A DNA stretch of 64,000 nt from UBA6522 sp965204155 (GCA_965204155.1 OZ241971.1:3596001-3660000); one strand, 5' to 3'; shown: positions 52,985 through 61,190, counted from the first letter of the stretch. Program-made: numbers and translations. Notes: generated by a model from the sequence alone, not told the origin.

Positions 52985-54022
52985 ATGAGTGTTCTCAGAC
53001 ACATGACTGTGTTCGCTGCAGCACTCGTGCTCGCGACGCCCGTGCCGGCGCATCACAGCGACGCAGGTGTGGACCTGGAGACGATGGTTACCATCGAAGG
53101 CACGGTTAAGGAGTTCGCGTGGCGGAATCCACATGTCTACGTCATCGTAGAGTCCTTGCAGAGCGGCGAACCCGTCGATTGGGAACTGCAGATGGGCCCG
53201 GTCCACTTTCAAACACGAATGGGCTGGACGCGGGACTCGCTGTTACCAGGCGAGCGGGTCAGCATTCAAGCCAACGTGTTTGCAAACGGGCGACCGTACG
53301 GCCTGCTGCGTTCCCTCGAAAAGGAAGGGCTCTCCGTGGGCGAGGGGCTGGCCGCGGTGATCGCCGCCCAGGAGGGGGAGGGAGACCCCCCCCCCGCCGA
53401 GAGCCTGGAGGGTATATGGCGGATGAACCTCAATAAAATGAAGCGGTACCCCGGGGGCTTCGACGGCTTCTACCACGCCCAGCTGACGCTGACCGACGCG
53501 GGACTGGCGGCGCAGGCCGCTTACGATCCTTTGTCGGCCGAGAACCCCGAGTCGACCTGTGCCGGACGGCCAACGCCATCGATGCTGGACTCCACGCAGA
53601 TTTACATGATGGAGATCGATCTCTCCCAACAGGACGAGGTCGTCATCATCCGGGGCGAGGAAGGGCATACGCGGATGGTCTATATGGACGGGCGCGAGCA
53701 TCCCGATCCCAGCGAGCGATTCGCCATGGGCCACTCCATCGGCTGGTGGCAGGACGATACGCTGGTGGTGGACACGGCGAACTTCGAGGATCACCGCTCC
53801 CCTTACCAGATCGGCGTGCCCTCGGGTGGACAGAAGCACGTGATCGAGCGATACCGCCTGGCGCTGGACGGCACTTACATGGATGCCATGTACATACTGG
53901 AGGACCCCGAGTATCTGGCAAGGCCCCTGGTGATCTACCATGAGTTGCTTCCCTCCCCACATCTCGAAATGATATACGGGGAGTGCGACGAGGTGAATGC
54001 GGGCCGGTGGGTCCAGGAATAG
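52985..54022 (+). CDS. Exported DUF6152-like protein, two-domain form with a poly-C tract
   Basis: 345 residues; ATG 52985 has AGGAG about ten bases upstream. The signal peptide ends ALVLATPVPA and the mature start is HHSDAGVDLETMVTIEGTV, then FAWRNPHVYVIVE. The N-terminal beta domain reaches residue 115. A short linker with DPPPAE is encoded by a run of ten C (53386-53395). The second domain has SLEGIWRMNLNKMK, PDPSERFAMGHSIGWWQDDT and YHELLPSPHLEMIYGEC. It is the best preserved of the family and the apparent source of two fragments at 51.2 and 56.3 kb. Function unknown. Confidence 0.85.
   Translation: MSVLRHMTVFAAALVLATPVPAHHSDAGVDLETMVTIEGTVKEFAWRNPHVYVIVESLQSGEPVDWELQMGPVHFQTRMGWTRDSLLPGERVSIQANVFANGRPYGLLRSLEKEGLSVGEGLAAVIAAQEGEGDPPPAESLEGIWRMNLNKMKRYPGGFDGFYHAQLTLTDAGLAAQAAYDPLSAENPESTCAGRPTPSMLDSTQIYMMEIDLSQQDEVVIIRGEEGHTRMVYMDGREHPDPSERFAMGHSIGWWQDDTLVVDTANFEDHRSPYQIGVPSGGQKHVIERYRLALDGTYMDAMYILEDPEYLARPLVIYHELLPSPHLEMIYGECDEVNAGRWVQE
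53386..53395 (+). repeat. Run of ten C inside a coding region
   Basis: C10 encodes the PPP of DPPPAE between the two domains of the DUF6152-like protein. A change of one base would cut off the second domain, so slippage could switch the protein between one- and two-domain forms. Confidence 0.75.
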
Positions 54023-54056
54023 TCAGCGGATCCCGGAAAAATCAGGAGAGTTCGAG

Positions 54057-54521
54057 ATGCTACTTTCAGGACAGAAAACTTCATTCGTCGCCAATGCCAT
54101 GGGATGTCTTGGGGTGCTGTTGTTGCTGCAAGTGCCGTCGGCATTCGCGCACCATTCCTACTCACCGATCGACAACACGAGAATACTCGAGGTTACCGCG
54201 ACAGTGGCGCAGCTCGAATGGACCAACCCGCACGTTTTTCTCTGGGCATATGTGGCCGACGAAACGCAGGAGAGCGGCTATCAGCTGTATGCGTTCGAGA
54301 CCGGCAGCATTACGATGATGGTGAAAGCCGGCTGGACGCGCGACGACACCGTGGAAGTCGGCGAGGAGGTGACGATCGAGTATCTTCCGCTACGCAGCGG
54401 CGAAGCCGGTGGATCGCTGGGGACGATCACGCATGCGGACGGCACGGTTACCCCGGGCGATATTGCCGCGCTCAGGTTCATGGACGCAGTCCGCGCGGCC
54501 GAACAGGGAGAGGCGCCATGA
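54057..54521 (+). CDS. Exported DUF6152-like protein, single N-terminal domain
   Basis: 154 residues from ATG 54057, with AGGAGAG seven bases upstream. The signal peptide ends LLQVPSAFA; the mature start is HHSYSPIDNTRILEVTATV followed by LEWTNPHVFLWAYV. After KAGWTRDDTVEVGEEVTIEY the protein ends with TPGDIAALRFMDAVRA, so it is only the first domain of the two-domain relatives. The TGA overlaps the ATG of the next gene, which encodes the second domain alone. The two products probably act together. Confidence 0.85.
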   Translation: MLLSGQKTSFVANAMGCLGVLLLLQVPSAFAHHSYSPIDNTRILEVTATVAQLEWTNPHVFLWAYVADETQESGYQLYAFETGSITMMVKAGWTRDDTVEVGEEVTIEYLPLRSGEAGGSLGTITHADGTVTPGDIAALRFMDAVRAAEQGEAP

Positions 54522-55378
54522 GTGCCGGCCGGTTGATCGCCCGGAACATGCTTGCTTGCGCTTCTGTGGTGCTGTTGGCCGCCTGCGGGCAGAGCGCTGA
54601 CAACATGGCCACCGACGATCCGACTGCCGCATCGGCGCAGCAGTTACCGGACTGGAGCGGATGGTGGGAGATTGAAGGGGGATATGAGGCAGTGCGCGCC
54701 GCATCACAGTCGGGGGGGCGAAGCAGTAGTGGCAACGGGGTGTTTGCGGCCGTTGCGAATCCGGACCTTTTTCAGCCTGAAGCCAGGCAAATCGTAGTGG
54801 CAGGCCGTGTGCCCGGTGCGGACCCCGGCGGTGGAGTAAAGTACTGTGTTCCCCACCGTTTCAATGGCGGATTCAATGGTGGGTTGACCAACGACGTCGA
54901 GTTCCTGTTGATGCCGCAAAGGCTCACCATTACCAACGGCGACGGGCTGCTGCGGCGCATTCCCATCGACGGCCGTCCTCTGCGCGAGAATCCCGAACCG
55001 TCCAATGGCGGTACATCCGTGGGCAGGTGGGAAGGCGACACCCTGGTTATCGAAACCATCGGACTGTACCCCGATACGACCTTTCCCATGCCATCGACCC
55101 CCTATCTCCCGCCGATTGGAGAGAATGTTCATGTCGTGGAAAGACTGTGGCTCAATGAACAGGATCAGTTGGTCATTGATTCGGTGTTGACTGCGCCGCG
55201 GTTATTGACAGCGCCGCTCAGTTTCACCACCGTCTACCAACGTGACCCCGGGTATGTTTACCGCGACCACGACATCTGTTCGTTGAACGATCGCTCGGTT
55301 GATCACGAAACGGGATTTGAGCACTTCGACCTGACACCGCCGGCTGATCTGCCGCCACCACCGCCACCACCCAATTAG
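54518..55378 (+). CDS. Lipoprotein resembling the second domain of the DUF6152-like proteins
   Basis: 286 residues. ATG 54518 forms an ATGA overlap with the preceding gene. The signal ends in a lipobox (VVLLAACG). After a low-complexity spacer the body reads LPDWSGWWEIEGGYEAVRAA, VEFLLMPQRLTITNGDGLLR and TSVGRWEGDTLVIETIGLYP. The SVGRWE-DTLVIET motif is shared with the C-terminal domains at 44998 and 56406. It ends in a run of eight prolines before a final asparagine. Here the domain is a separate, membrane-anchored protein. Function unknown. Confidence 0.82.
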   Translation: MSAGRLIARNMLACASVVLLAACGQSADNMATDDPTAASAQQLPDWSGWWEIEGGYEAVRAASQSGGRSSSGNGVFAAVANPDLFQPEARQIVVAGRVPGADPGGGVKYCVPHRFNGGFNGGLTNDVEFLLMPQRLTITNGDGLLRRIPIDGRPLRENPEPSNGGTSVGRWEGDTLVIETIGLYPDTTFPMPSTPYLPPIGENVHVVERLWLNEQDQLVIDSVLTAPRLLTAPLSFTTVYQRDPGYVYRDHDICSLNDRSVDHETGFEHFDLTPPADLPPPPPPPN

Positions 55379-55533
55379 GGTTGTCGACGTTGTATGGCGC
55401 AATCCGAACGTCTGCTTCACCATGAAGGTGGTGGTTGCGGGAGGCGGGCAGTGAACGCCCTACAGGCCAACGCGGCGCACTTTAGTCCTGTATATGATAG
55501 TAGCTCGTATTCGAATTATGGAGTTTCCTTTTA

Positions 55534-55553
55534 GACAGGTGTCAATGTAAATG
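55534..55553 (+). promoter_or_regulatory. Shared leader, copy 1
   Basis: GACAGGTGT, eight bases, then ATGAGT. The same arrangement with identical spacing precedes the sulfotransferase-like gene at 57519; AGGTG is the likely ribosome-binding site. Confidence 0.55.
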
Positions 55554-56270
55554 AGTATTTGGCTTAGGAATCTATCGGTGTTTCTGGCCGGTCTGACGTT
55601 GTTGATCGGTTTCCACCCGAGCTATGCGCAGGGGCAAGCACCCGGCTTGCTGGATTTGCGCATCGTGACGGTCAAGCCCAATCGAGTCACGGAATGGGTA
55701 GGGCTGCAGCAAGAGCTAAACGCAGCGCGAGAGGAAGCCGGCATGCCGGCCAGGGAGTTTTGGCAGGTAGAGATCGGCGACCTGGATACGTTCCATGTTT
55801 TCACGCCGATTGCGCGGTTGGGTGAGGGGGAGCTGCCGCTGCCGGCCGATGAGGCCGCCCAGTGGGCTGCTCGTGTCAACGACACGCTGGTTTCGCGACG
55901 GAATATGGTACTGCGGGTCCACCCGGCAAGTATTCCGCCGGTGGAGGGTAAGCAATACGACTTCGCAACCGTTCGGACGCGGGTCGCCGGAACAGGTCAC
56001 TTCGCCGACCTGAGTAATTGGTACGGCGAGAAATGGTATCCGTTTCAACGCGAGGCGGGATCCGAAGGGATGTTGTTGACCCAAATTGTTTACGGCGGCA
56101 ATTCGCGCACGATGTATTCAGTCGATTTGGCTGAAGATCGGGACACGTTGAACGCGCCGCCGAGGCTCCCCCCCGCTGAGGCGCAAAAATTACGTGCTGA
56201 AGGCGGTGCTTACGTGGAGTTCGCCTCGCAGATATTGCTGCGGCGTCGCCACGACCTCAGCCCGAACTGA
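55551..56270 (+). CDS. Exported protein of unknown function (NIPSNAP/Dabb-like pattern)
   Basis: 239 residues. The signal peptide is LSVFLAGLTLLIGFHPSYAQ. The mature part starts LLDLRIVTVKPNRVTEWVGL and has FWQVEIGDLDTFHVFTPIAR, HFADLSNWYGEKWYPFQREA and a C-terminal EFASQILLRRRHDL. The paired beta-alpha-beta appearance (VTVKPNRVTEWVGLQQELNA) recalls dimeric ferredoxin-like monooxygenase or NIPSNAP proteins, but no catalytic residues stand out. Part of the same sequence occurs as a relic at about 59106-59180. Its leader is shared with the gene at 57519. Confidence 0.75.
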   Translation: MSIWLRNLSVFLAGLTLLIGFHPSYAQGQAPGLLDLRIVTVKPNRVTEWVGLQQELNAAREEAGMPAREFWQVEIGDLDTFHVFTPIARLGEGELPLPADEAAQWAARVNDTLVSRRNMVLRVHPASIPPVEGKQYDFATVRTRVAGTGHFADLSNWYGEKWYPFQREAGSEGMLLTQIVYGGNSRTMYSVDLAEDRDTLNAPPRLPPAEAQKLRAEGGAYVEFASQILLRRRHDLSPN

Positions 56271-56275
56271 TCAGA

Positions 56276-56413
56276 ATGGAGATCGAACTCTCCCAACAGG
56301 AGGAGGTCGTCATCATTCGCTGTGAGGACGGGCATACGCGGATGGTCTATATGGACGGGCGCGAGCATCCCGATCCCAGGGGGGCAATGATTCAGGAGTA
56401 CTCCAATGGATAG
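56276..56413 (+). pseudogene. Fragment of a DUF6152-like gene
   Basis: 45 codons from ATG 56276. MEIELSQQEEVVIIRCEDGH and TRMVYMDGREHPDP copy residues of the gene at 52985 (DNA 53608-53713), at about 90% identity. It ends by running into the start region of the next gene, supplying its CAGGAG site. Too short to fold as a domain. Confidence 0.8.
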
Positions 56414-57488
56414 AAGCAGGATGGCGCGTCGAATCGCCAGTTTCGGTGCCTTGACCGTTTTTGCCGTCAGCGCCGCGGCACATCATGGACCGAACGTCGA
56501 GCCTTTATACGACACCAGTCAGCTGGTGGAGTTCGAGGGCGAGGTGACCGAAGTGTTCTGGCACAATCCCCACGCGCGTATTCGCATCCGGGTCACCGCC
56601 GGTCCAGAGATCGGCGAGATCTGGGAAATGGAGACGAATCCGGGGGGGTTCATGGCGCGCAGGGGATTCCCCGATCTCTTGCCGATCGGTTCCCAGGTCA
56701 AGGTAGCGGGTGTGGTATCGCGACGGAAGCCTCGCTATATGGGCCTTCGTAATCTGTTACTGCCGAACGGTCTCGAGTTCGCGGATTCTGCCCGAAACTA
56801 TCCACTGCGGTTCGCCGACGAGAGACTCAGTCTCGAGCAGCCGCAGCCGAGCCAGGCGAGGGCAGAGGCCGCGATTCAGGAGGCCGAAGGCATCTTCAGG
56901 GTCTGGCAGCGCGGGCGGGCGGGCCTGCGGAGACTGGACGAGAGCGAGCTGACGGAAGCGGCCAAGGCGGCCAAGGCGGATTTCGACGCGTGGCTCTATC
57001 TGGAAAATCCGGACTGCATCCCGCCGGGTATGCCGATCGGCATGGAGGTCCCGACCCCGATTCAGTTTGTGGACGAGGGCGACACTATCATCCTTCTCCA
57101 GGCGGAATATGACCTGGTGCGGACAATCCACATGAATTCGGATGTCGATCCTGAGACGCAGCCCGCGACGCCGCTCGGATACTCCGTTGGGAGATGGGAA
57201 GACGATACGTTGGTGATTACGACGACACGCATCGACTGGCCAATTTCCGATCGCACCGGCGCGCCACAAAGTGCCGATGCCATGCACATCGAGCGGTTCA
57301 CGCCGTCCGCGGACGGCCGGACCATGACTTCCGAGATGACGTCTATCGATCCGGACTATCTGATCGGATCGCCGGTCCGCTTAGGAACCTACACGTGGCT
57401 GCCCGGGCAGGAGATCGAGCCTTACGATTGTGTCATCCGGGAGGAGGGGGGCGCAGTGAGCGCCCGACAGACAAACGAGACCGGCTGA
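56406..57488 (+). CDS. Exported DUF6152-like protein, two-domain form
   Basis: 360 residues from ATG 56406, with CAGGAG seven bases upstream. The signal peptide ends TVFAVSAAA and the mature start is HHGPNVEPLYDTSQLVEFEG, then VFWHNPHARIRIRV. The linker region (SLEQPQPSQARAEAAIQEAE) is helical and charged. The second domain has IQFVDEGDTIILLQAEYDLV, RTIHMNSDV and GYSVGRWEDDTLVITTTRID. Close in design to the gene at 44998 but only moderately similar in sequence, so the copies are old paralogues rather than recent duplicates. Confidence 0.83.
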   Translation: MDRSRMARRIASFGALTVFAVSAAAHHGPNVEPLYDTSQLVEFEGEVTEVFWHNPHARIRIRVTAGPEIGEIWEMETNPGGFMARRGFPDLLPIGSQVKVAGVVSRRKPRYMGLRNLLLPNGLEFADSARNYPLRFADERLSLEQPQPSQARAEAAIQEAEGIFRVWQRGRAGLRRLDESELTEAAKAAKADFDAWLYLENPDCIPPGMPIGMEVPTPIQFVDEGDTIILLQAEYDLVRTIHMNSDVDPETQPATPLGYSVGRWEDDTLVITTTRIDWPISDRTGAPQSADAMHIERFTPSADGRTMTSEMTSIDPDYLIGSPVRLGTYTWLPGQEIEPYDCVIREEGGAVSARQTNETG

Positions 57489-57501
57489 ATTTTTTTTCTT
57501 G

Positions 57502-57521
57502 GACAGGTGTAAAGACAAATG
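57502..57521 (+). promoter_or_regulatory. Shared leader, copy 2
   Basis: GACAGGTGT, eight bases, ATGAGT, after a T-rich tract. The first 45 coding bases are also similar to those at 55551 although the proteins are otherwise unrelated. Confidence 0.55.
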
Positions 57522-59102
57522 AGTACCAGGCTTGCAAATTTATCGGTTGGCTTCCTTGCGGGGCTGTTGGTCGTCATGACGGGCGTGGTCTCCGCCTACG
57601 AGGCCTCCCGCGGACCCACGGAGGTGATCTACTGGGACCCGCACAAAGCCCATTCCGGCTACACCATGGTGAAGACCCAGCGGGTACCGGGCGCTTATCT
57701 GATCGACATGGCGGGTCAGGTCGTGAACTATTTTCCCGATTTTCATGACGCTTACTTGCAGGAAGACGGCACCGTATTCGGGTATTTGGGCAACAAGAGG
57801 TTCGCCATTCGGGACTGGGAAGGTCAGACGCTCTGGGAGTACACGGAGCCGCGCGAGGACTACAGCCCCCATCACGATCATCTGCGCATCTATAACGCCG
57901 AGCTTGATGACTACACGGTCCTCTATATCGCCAATGCGCGGCTGACGCATGACGAGGCAATCGCACTCGGTGCGAACCCGGGTGCCGCCGAACGCTACGA
58001 CGGCGCGCAAATCGACACGATCGTCGAGATCGACAGTAGCGGCACCGTGATCTGGGAGTGGCGGTTTCGCGATCACCTCGTCCAGGACATCGATAGCTCG
58101 AAGCAGAACTACGTCGGCAGCGGACGTTCCATCGCCGACTATCCGCAACGGCTCGACATCAACTGGGGCGTGCTCTCGCCGGACTACGTGCATTGCAACG
58201 GGCTGGACTACAACCCGGAGACGGGCCATATCGCCGTCAGCTGCAACTTTACGAAAGAGATATACATCATCGATCATGACGGAACGTTCGTGGCCGGTGA
58301 TCCTGAGCAGAGCCTCGAGCTCGCGGCCGGCGAGGCCGGCGATTTTCTCTACCGCTTCGGCAATCCGGCGATCTATGGTCAGGGCGAGCACCCTCACTAC
58401 GCGGAAAAGAACTGGGCGCTCCAGGAATTCTCCGGCCACCTGCAGGTCGGGGGCGTCCACGACATTCAGTGGATCAGGGACGGATTCCCCGGCGCCGGGA
58501 ATCTGCTGCTGTTCAATAACGGTTTGTCGGTGCCGCGAGCGTTCGGCGATGGCGATCCCCAGTCGGAGTTCATGGAGCTCAATCCGTACCTGGGTGAAAA
58601 CGGGGTGGAGAAGGACCACTATGTGAATCCGCCGGAAGCCGGCTACACGAACGTCATGCCGGGCACGAGACGCTCCCTGGGACAACAGGATCCCAGGGCA
58701 TCCCGTCGTCTGTTCTCGAACCAGATCGTGTCCATGTACCACACCACTGACGGCTTCAACAGCTTCCACGGCTCGGCGGTCCAGCGCCTGCCGAACGGTA
58801 ACACGCTCGTGCAACTGGCGCGGCCTGGCCGCATGGTGGAGCTGACACCGGACGGTGAAGTGGTCTGGGACTACGTTGGCCCCGTGACCTGGGGCGGGGA
58901 GATCGTGAAGACGCTGATTACCGAGAACCCGGATCATCAGAATGTCTTCAACGGCTGGTCCCCCCTGCGCTGGGCTCCGGACTATCCGGGGCTGGCGGGC
59001 AAGGATCTCACGCCGAAGGGGCCCATCACCCAGTTTCACGGCAGCGCCTTTGCGCCCTCTTTCGGCGAGGAGGTGGCGATCCCGGAAGAAGAGGAATACT
59101 AA
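57519..59102 (+). CDS. Arylsulfate-sulfotransferase-like protein (AssT family), exported
   Basis: 527 residues. The signal peptide is FLAGLLVVMTGVVSAYEA. The six-bladed propeller of this family is indicated by GYTMVKTQRVPGAYLIDMAG, SPHHDHLRIYNAELDD, HCNGLDYNPETGHIAVSCNF, LQVGGVHDIQWIRDGFPGAG, SFHGSAVQRLPNGNTLV and GEVVWDYVGP. Histidines in the HHDH, VHCNG, GVHDI and SFHGS loops are at places where AssT carries its catalytic and substrate histidines. By family it moves a sulfate group between phenolic compounds in the periplasm without a cofactor. With sulfatases elsewhere in the window, sulfated phenolics are a possible substrate; this is inference. Confidence 0.88.
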   Translation: MSTRLANLSVGFLAGLLVVMTGVVSAYEASRGPTEVIYWDPHKAHSGYTMVKTQRVPGAYLIDMAGQVVNYFPDFHDAYLQEDGTVFGYLGNKRFAIRDWEGQTLWEYTEPREDYSPHHDHLRIYNAELDDYTVLYIANARLTHDEAIALGANPGAAERYDGAQIDTIVEIDSSGTVIWEWRFRDHLVQDIDSSKQNYVGSGRSIADYPQRLDINWGVLSPDYVHCNGLDYNPETGHIAVSCNFTKEIYIIDHDGTFVAGDPEQSLELAAGEAGDFLYRFGNPAIYGQGEHPHYAEKNWALQEFSGHLQVGGVHDIQWIRDGFPGAGNLLLFNNGLSVPRAFGDGDPQSEFMELNPYLGENGVEKDHYVNPPEAGYTNVMPGTRRSLGQQDPRASRRLFSNQIVSMYHTTDGFNSFHGSAVQRLPNGNTLVQLARPGRMVELTPDGEVVWDYVGPVTWGGEIVKTLITENPDHQNVFNGWSPLRWAPDYPGLAGKDLTPKGPITQFHGSAFAPSFGEEVAIPEEEEY

Positions 59103-59105
59103 AAC

Positions 59106-59180
59106 AGTTCACTTCGTCGACCTTTCTGACTGATGCGCCGAGAAATGGTATCCGTTCATCGGCGAGGCGGGGTACCTCGA
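59106..59180 (+). pseudogene. Relic of the gene family at 55551
   Basis: Directly after the sulfotransferase-like stop the sequence gives TVHFVDLSD-stop-CAEKWYPFIGEAG. The relative at 55551 reads GHFADLSNWYGEKWYPFQREAG. The TGA stands where the relative has tryptophan, so it is an ordinary nonsense change. Only about 25 codons are recognisable. Confidence 0.7.
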
Positions 59181-59220
59181 CACCTGTGGACCGTTGCAGG
59201 CGAGCCACCTTGGCACACAC

Positions 59221-59452
59221 ATGTCAGAGGAGGATGGTGTGACGGCTGCCAGAGTAGCTTTAGTGGTGGGGACGGGTGACTTCCTGGGCTCCGCCATCGC
59301 GCGAACGGTTTCCGGAATGGTTCGCTGAACGCCCCGCGGACGGCTTCATGCAGCCGGATGAGCTGGCGGAGATCGACTGGCAGTTACATGCCCAACCGCG
59401 CTCGGCGTGGAGCTTCGAAACAGACGTCCGAACGTATGTTGAACCGTGGTGA
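59221..59452 (+). pseudogene. Short-chain dehydrogenase with its middle deleted
   Basis: From ATG 59221 the frame reads the nucleotide-binding start AARVALVVGTGDFLGSAIAR and then stops at 59326. In another frame the C-terminus follows at once: ERFPEWFAERPADGFMQPDE then LAEIDWQLHAQPRSAWSFET, ending DVRTYVEPW at 59452. About 150 internal residues, including the Tyr-x-x-x-Lys site, are missing. GAGGAGG shows that it once had a working ribosome-binding site. Confidence 0.75.
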
Positions 59453-59554
59453 GCGTGCATCCCGGGGCTCTTCCTGACCCCCCTTCAAATGGACCGATAC
59501 GCCCCCCTTGTGGCAAGATTTTCGAAAATTGGAAGTTTCCTTTGGGAGTTACCT

Positions 59555-60208
59555 ATGTGCCTTCTGCGATTTCTCACACTGGCATCGATCCTGCTCTTCA
59601 GCAGCACGGCCCTCGCCCAGCGGTGGGCGCCGTTTACCGATGAAGACGGCAAGTTCCGGATCATGTCGCCGGGCGGCACGTTCGACATCGAGACGGTGGA
59701 CTTCGAGACCGAGTACGGCATCGTGGTCCCCGCGAAGGTGCACAAGGCCGTGACCGATCAAGGGACGTTCACGCTGACGGTCGTCGACTACACCGATTCG
59801 ATGGAGCTTCACATGAAGCGCCTCGAAGAGCTCAACGACATTTATCTCCCGGTCTACGGCGAGGTGGACGTGCGCGGATCGATCGCCTTTGCGGCGAGAG
59901 AGATTCGCGAGCGCGCGCAGAGCGTCGAGTACGACAACTACCATTACATCGGCCGCCTCGATGGGCATCAGCTGCACACGACCAATCCCGACGGAACGCG
60001 CACGTTCGCGGGCCTCTACCTGCTCGAGAGCAAGCTGTACATCATCGAAGCGCGGGTCAATCCGGGCTCACCCCCGGGCGGTATGTTCCAGCAGTCGCTC
60101 GAATTCATAGACGAGGAGGGCAACGGTATCTTCTTCGACAGTTTCCGCCAGCCACGCAAGGTCCGCGTCGGTGGCGAATGGATACGACCGAGCTCGACGG
60201 CACGGTGA
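59555..60208 (+). CDS. Exported protein of unknown function
   Basis: 217 residues from ATG 59555, with GGGAG seven bases upstream. The signal peptide is FLTLASILLFSSTALAQ. The mature part (WAPFTDEDGKFRIMSPGGTF, then VHKAVTDQGTFTLTVVDYTD) resembles small exported proteins that contain a single beta-rich domain, followed by YIGRLDGHQLHTTNPDGTR and LYIIEARVNPGSPPGGMFQQ. No active site is evident. Its last 31 bp overlap the next gene, and the end IRPSSTAR looks like read-through into the DUF6152-like sequence, so its original C-terminus may have been lost. Confidence 0.72.
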   Translation: MCLLRFLTLASILLFSSTALAQRWAPFTDEDGKFRIMSPGGTFDIETVDFETEYGIVVPAKVHKAVTDQGTFTLTVVDYTDSMELHMKRLEELNDIYLPVYGEVDVRGSIAFAAREIRERAQSVEYDNYHYIGRLDGHQLHTTNPDGTRTFAGLYLLESKLYIIEARVNPGSPPGGMFQQSLEFIDEEGNGIFFDSFRQPRKVRVGGEWIRPSSTAR

Positions 60209-60453
60209 CCGACGTCTATTGGATCAATCCCCACGCATGGATCTACATGGATGTCGAGACCGAGAACGGGATGGAGAACTGGGCCATGGAGGCCGCGGGC
60301 GCCACGACTCTCACTCGGGTCGGCATCGCCGAGGACGAGCTCAAGCCCGGCGACAAGATCCACGTGAAGTGTCACGCGCTCAGAGACGGCTCCAACGGGT
60401 GCCTGCTCGGTTTCGTCACGACGCCGGACGGCGTCGTCAAAGAGTGGGACTAG
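60178..60453 (+). CDS. DUF6152-like domain without signal peptide, probably truncated
   Basis: 91 codons from ATG 60178. The product starts inside the domain: MDTTELDGTVTDVYWINPHA, then WIYMDVETENGMENWAMEAA, TLTRVGIAEDELKPGDKIHV and GSNGCLLGFVTTPDG. The relatives have 30-40 more residues in front (signal peptide and paired histidines). It overlaps the preceding gene, so a deletion appears to have joined two genes. Export is impossible as it stands; it is either a relic or a cytoplasmic remnant. Confidence 0.7.
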   Translation: MDTTELDGTVTDVYWINPHAWIYMDVETENGMENWAMEAAGATTLTRVGIAEDELKPGDKIHVKCHALRDGSNGCLLGFVTTPDGVVKEWD

Positions 60454-60506
60454 CCTGAATCGCGAATCGGCGTCAGCGGCACGCGTTCGAACACACGGCC
60501 ACCGAC

Positions 60507-61190
60507 ATGATCGATCTGTACACCGCACCCACACCGAATGGGTGGAAGGCTTCCTGCACGCTCGAAGAACTCGAGCTCCCCTACGAAGTACACACCATCG
60601 AGCTGGCGAAGCAGGTGCAGAAGGAAGACTGGTATCTTCGCATTAATCCGAACGGCCGGATCCCTGCCATCATCGACCGCGAAGCGGGCGACTTCGTGGT
60701 CTTCGAGTCGGGCGCACTGATGATCTACCTGGCGGAGAAGACCGGGCGATTGTTGCCGGCCGATCCCAAGGGGCGGTCCCGGGTCATTCAATGGCTGATG
60801 TTTCAGATGGGTGGTGTCGGCCCCATGATGGGCCAGGCGAATGTCTTCTACCGATACTTCCCGGAAAAGATTCAACAGGCGATCGACCGGTACCAGAATG
60901 AGTGCCGGCGTCTTTTTGAGGTGCTCGACTCGCATCTCAGTGGCCGCGAGTGGTTGGCGGACGACTTCTCGATTGCCGACATCGCCAATTGGTGCTGGGC
61001 GCGGACGCACAAATGGTCGGGCGTCTCGCGAGAAGGGCTGCCCCATCTCAAGCGGTGGATGGATAAAATGAAGGAACGTCCGGCCTTGCGTCGCGGCGTC
61101 GAGGTGCCGTTCAGCAGGGCTGGGATGACGAAAGACAAAAAGGCGGCGGAGGTATTTGCCAGGGAGGCGCAAAAGACGCTGCAGCGCTGA
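60507..61190 (+). CDS. Glutathione S-transferase (YfcG/nu-class-like)
   Basis: 227 residues. The N-terminal thioredoxin-like domain has LYTAPTPNGWKASCTLEELE and INPNGRIPAIIDREAGDFVV followed by FESGALMIYLAEKTG, which carries the glutathione-binding cis-proline and E-S pair. The helical domain includes QWLMFQMGGVGPMMGQANVF and FSIADIANWCWART. The TPNGWK start is typical of disulfide-bond reductases and related bacterial GSTs. It could open ethers or remove halogens from an aromatic or aliphatic compound, in line with the dehalogenase-like gene nearby. Confidence 0.93.
   Translation: MIDLYTAPTPNGWKASCTLEELELPYEVHTIELAKQVQKEDWYLRINPNGRIPAIIDREAGDFVVFESGALMIYLAEKTGRLLPADPKGRSRVIQWLMFQMGGVGPMMGQANVFYRYFPEKIQQAIDRYQNECRRLFEVLDSHLSGREWLADDFSIADIANWCWARTHKWSGVSREGLPHLKRWMDKMKERPALRRGVEVPFSRAGMTKDKKAAEVFAREAQKTLQR

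Noticed and set aside
57540..59039. 499-codon open frame on the minus strand
   Set aside because: Shadow of the sulfotransferase-like gene; no start signal and no recognisable domains.
59133..59135. TGA in the relic after the sulfotransferase-like gene as selenocysteine
   Set aside because: The related intact protein has tryptophan at this place, and the frame is only a short fragment.
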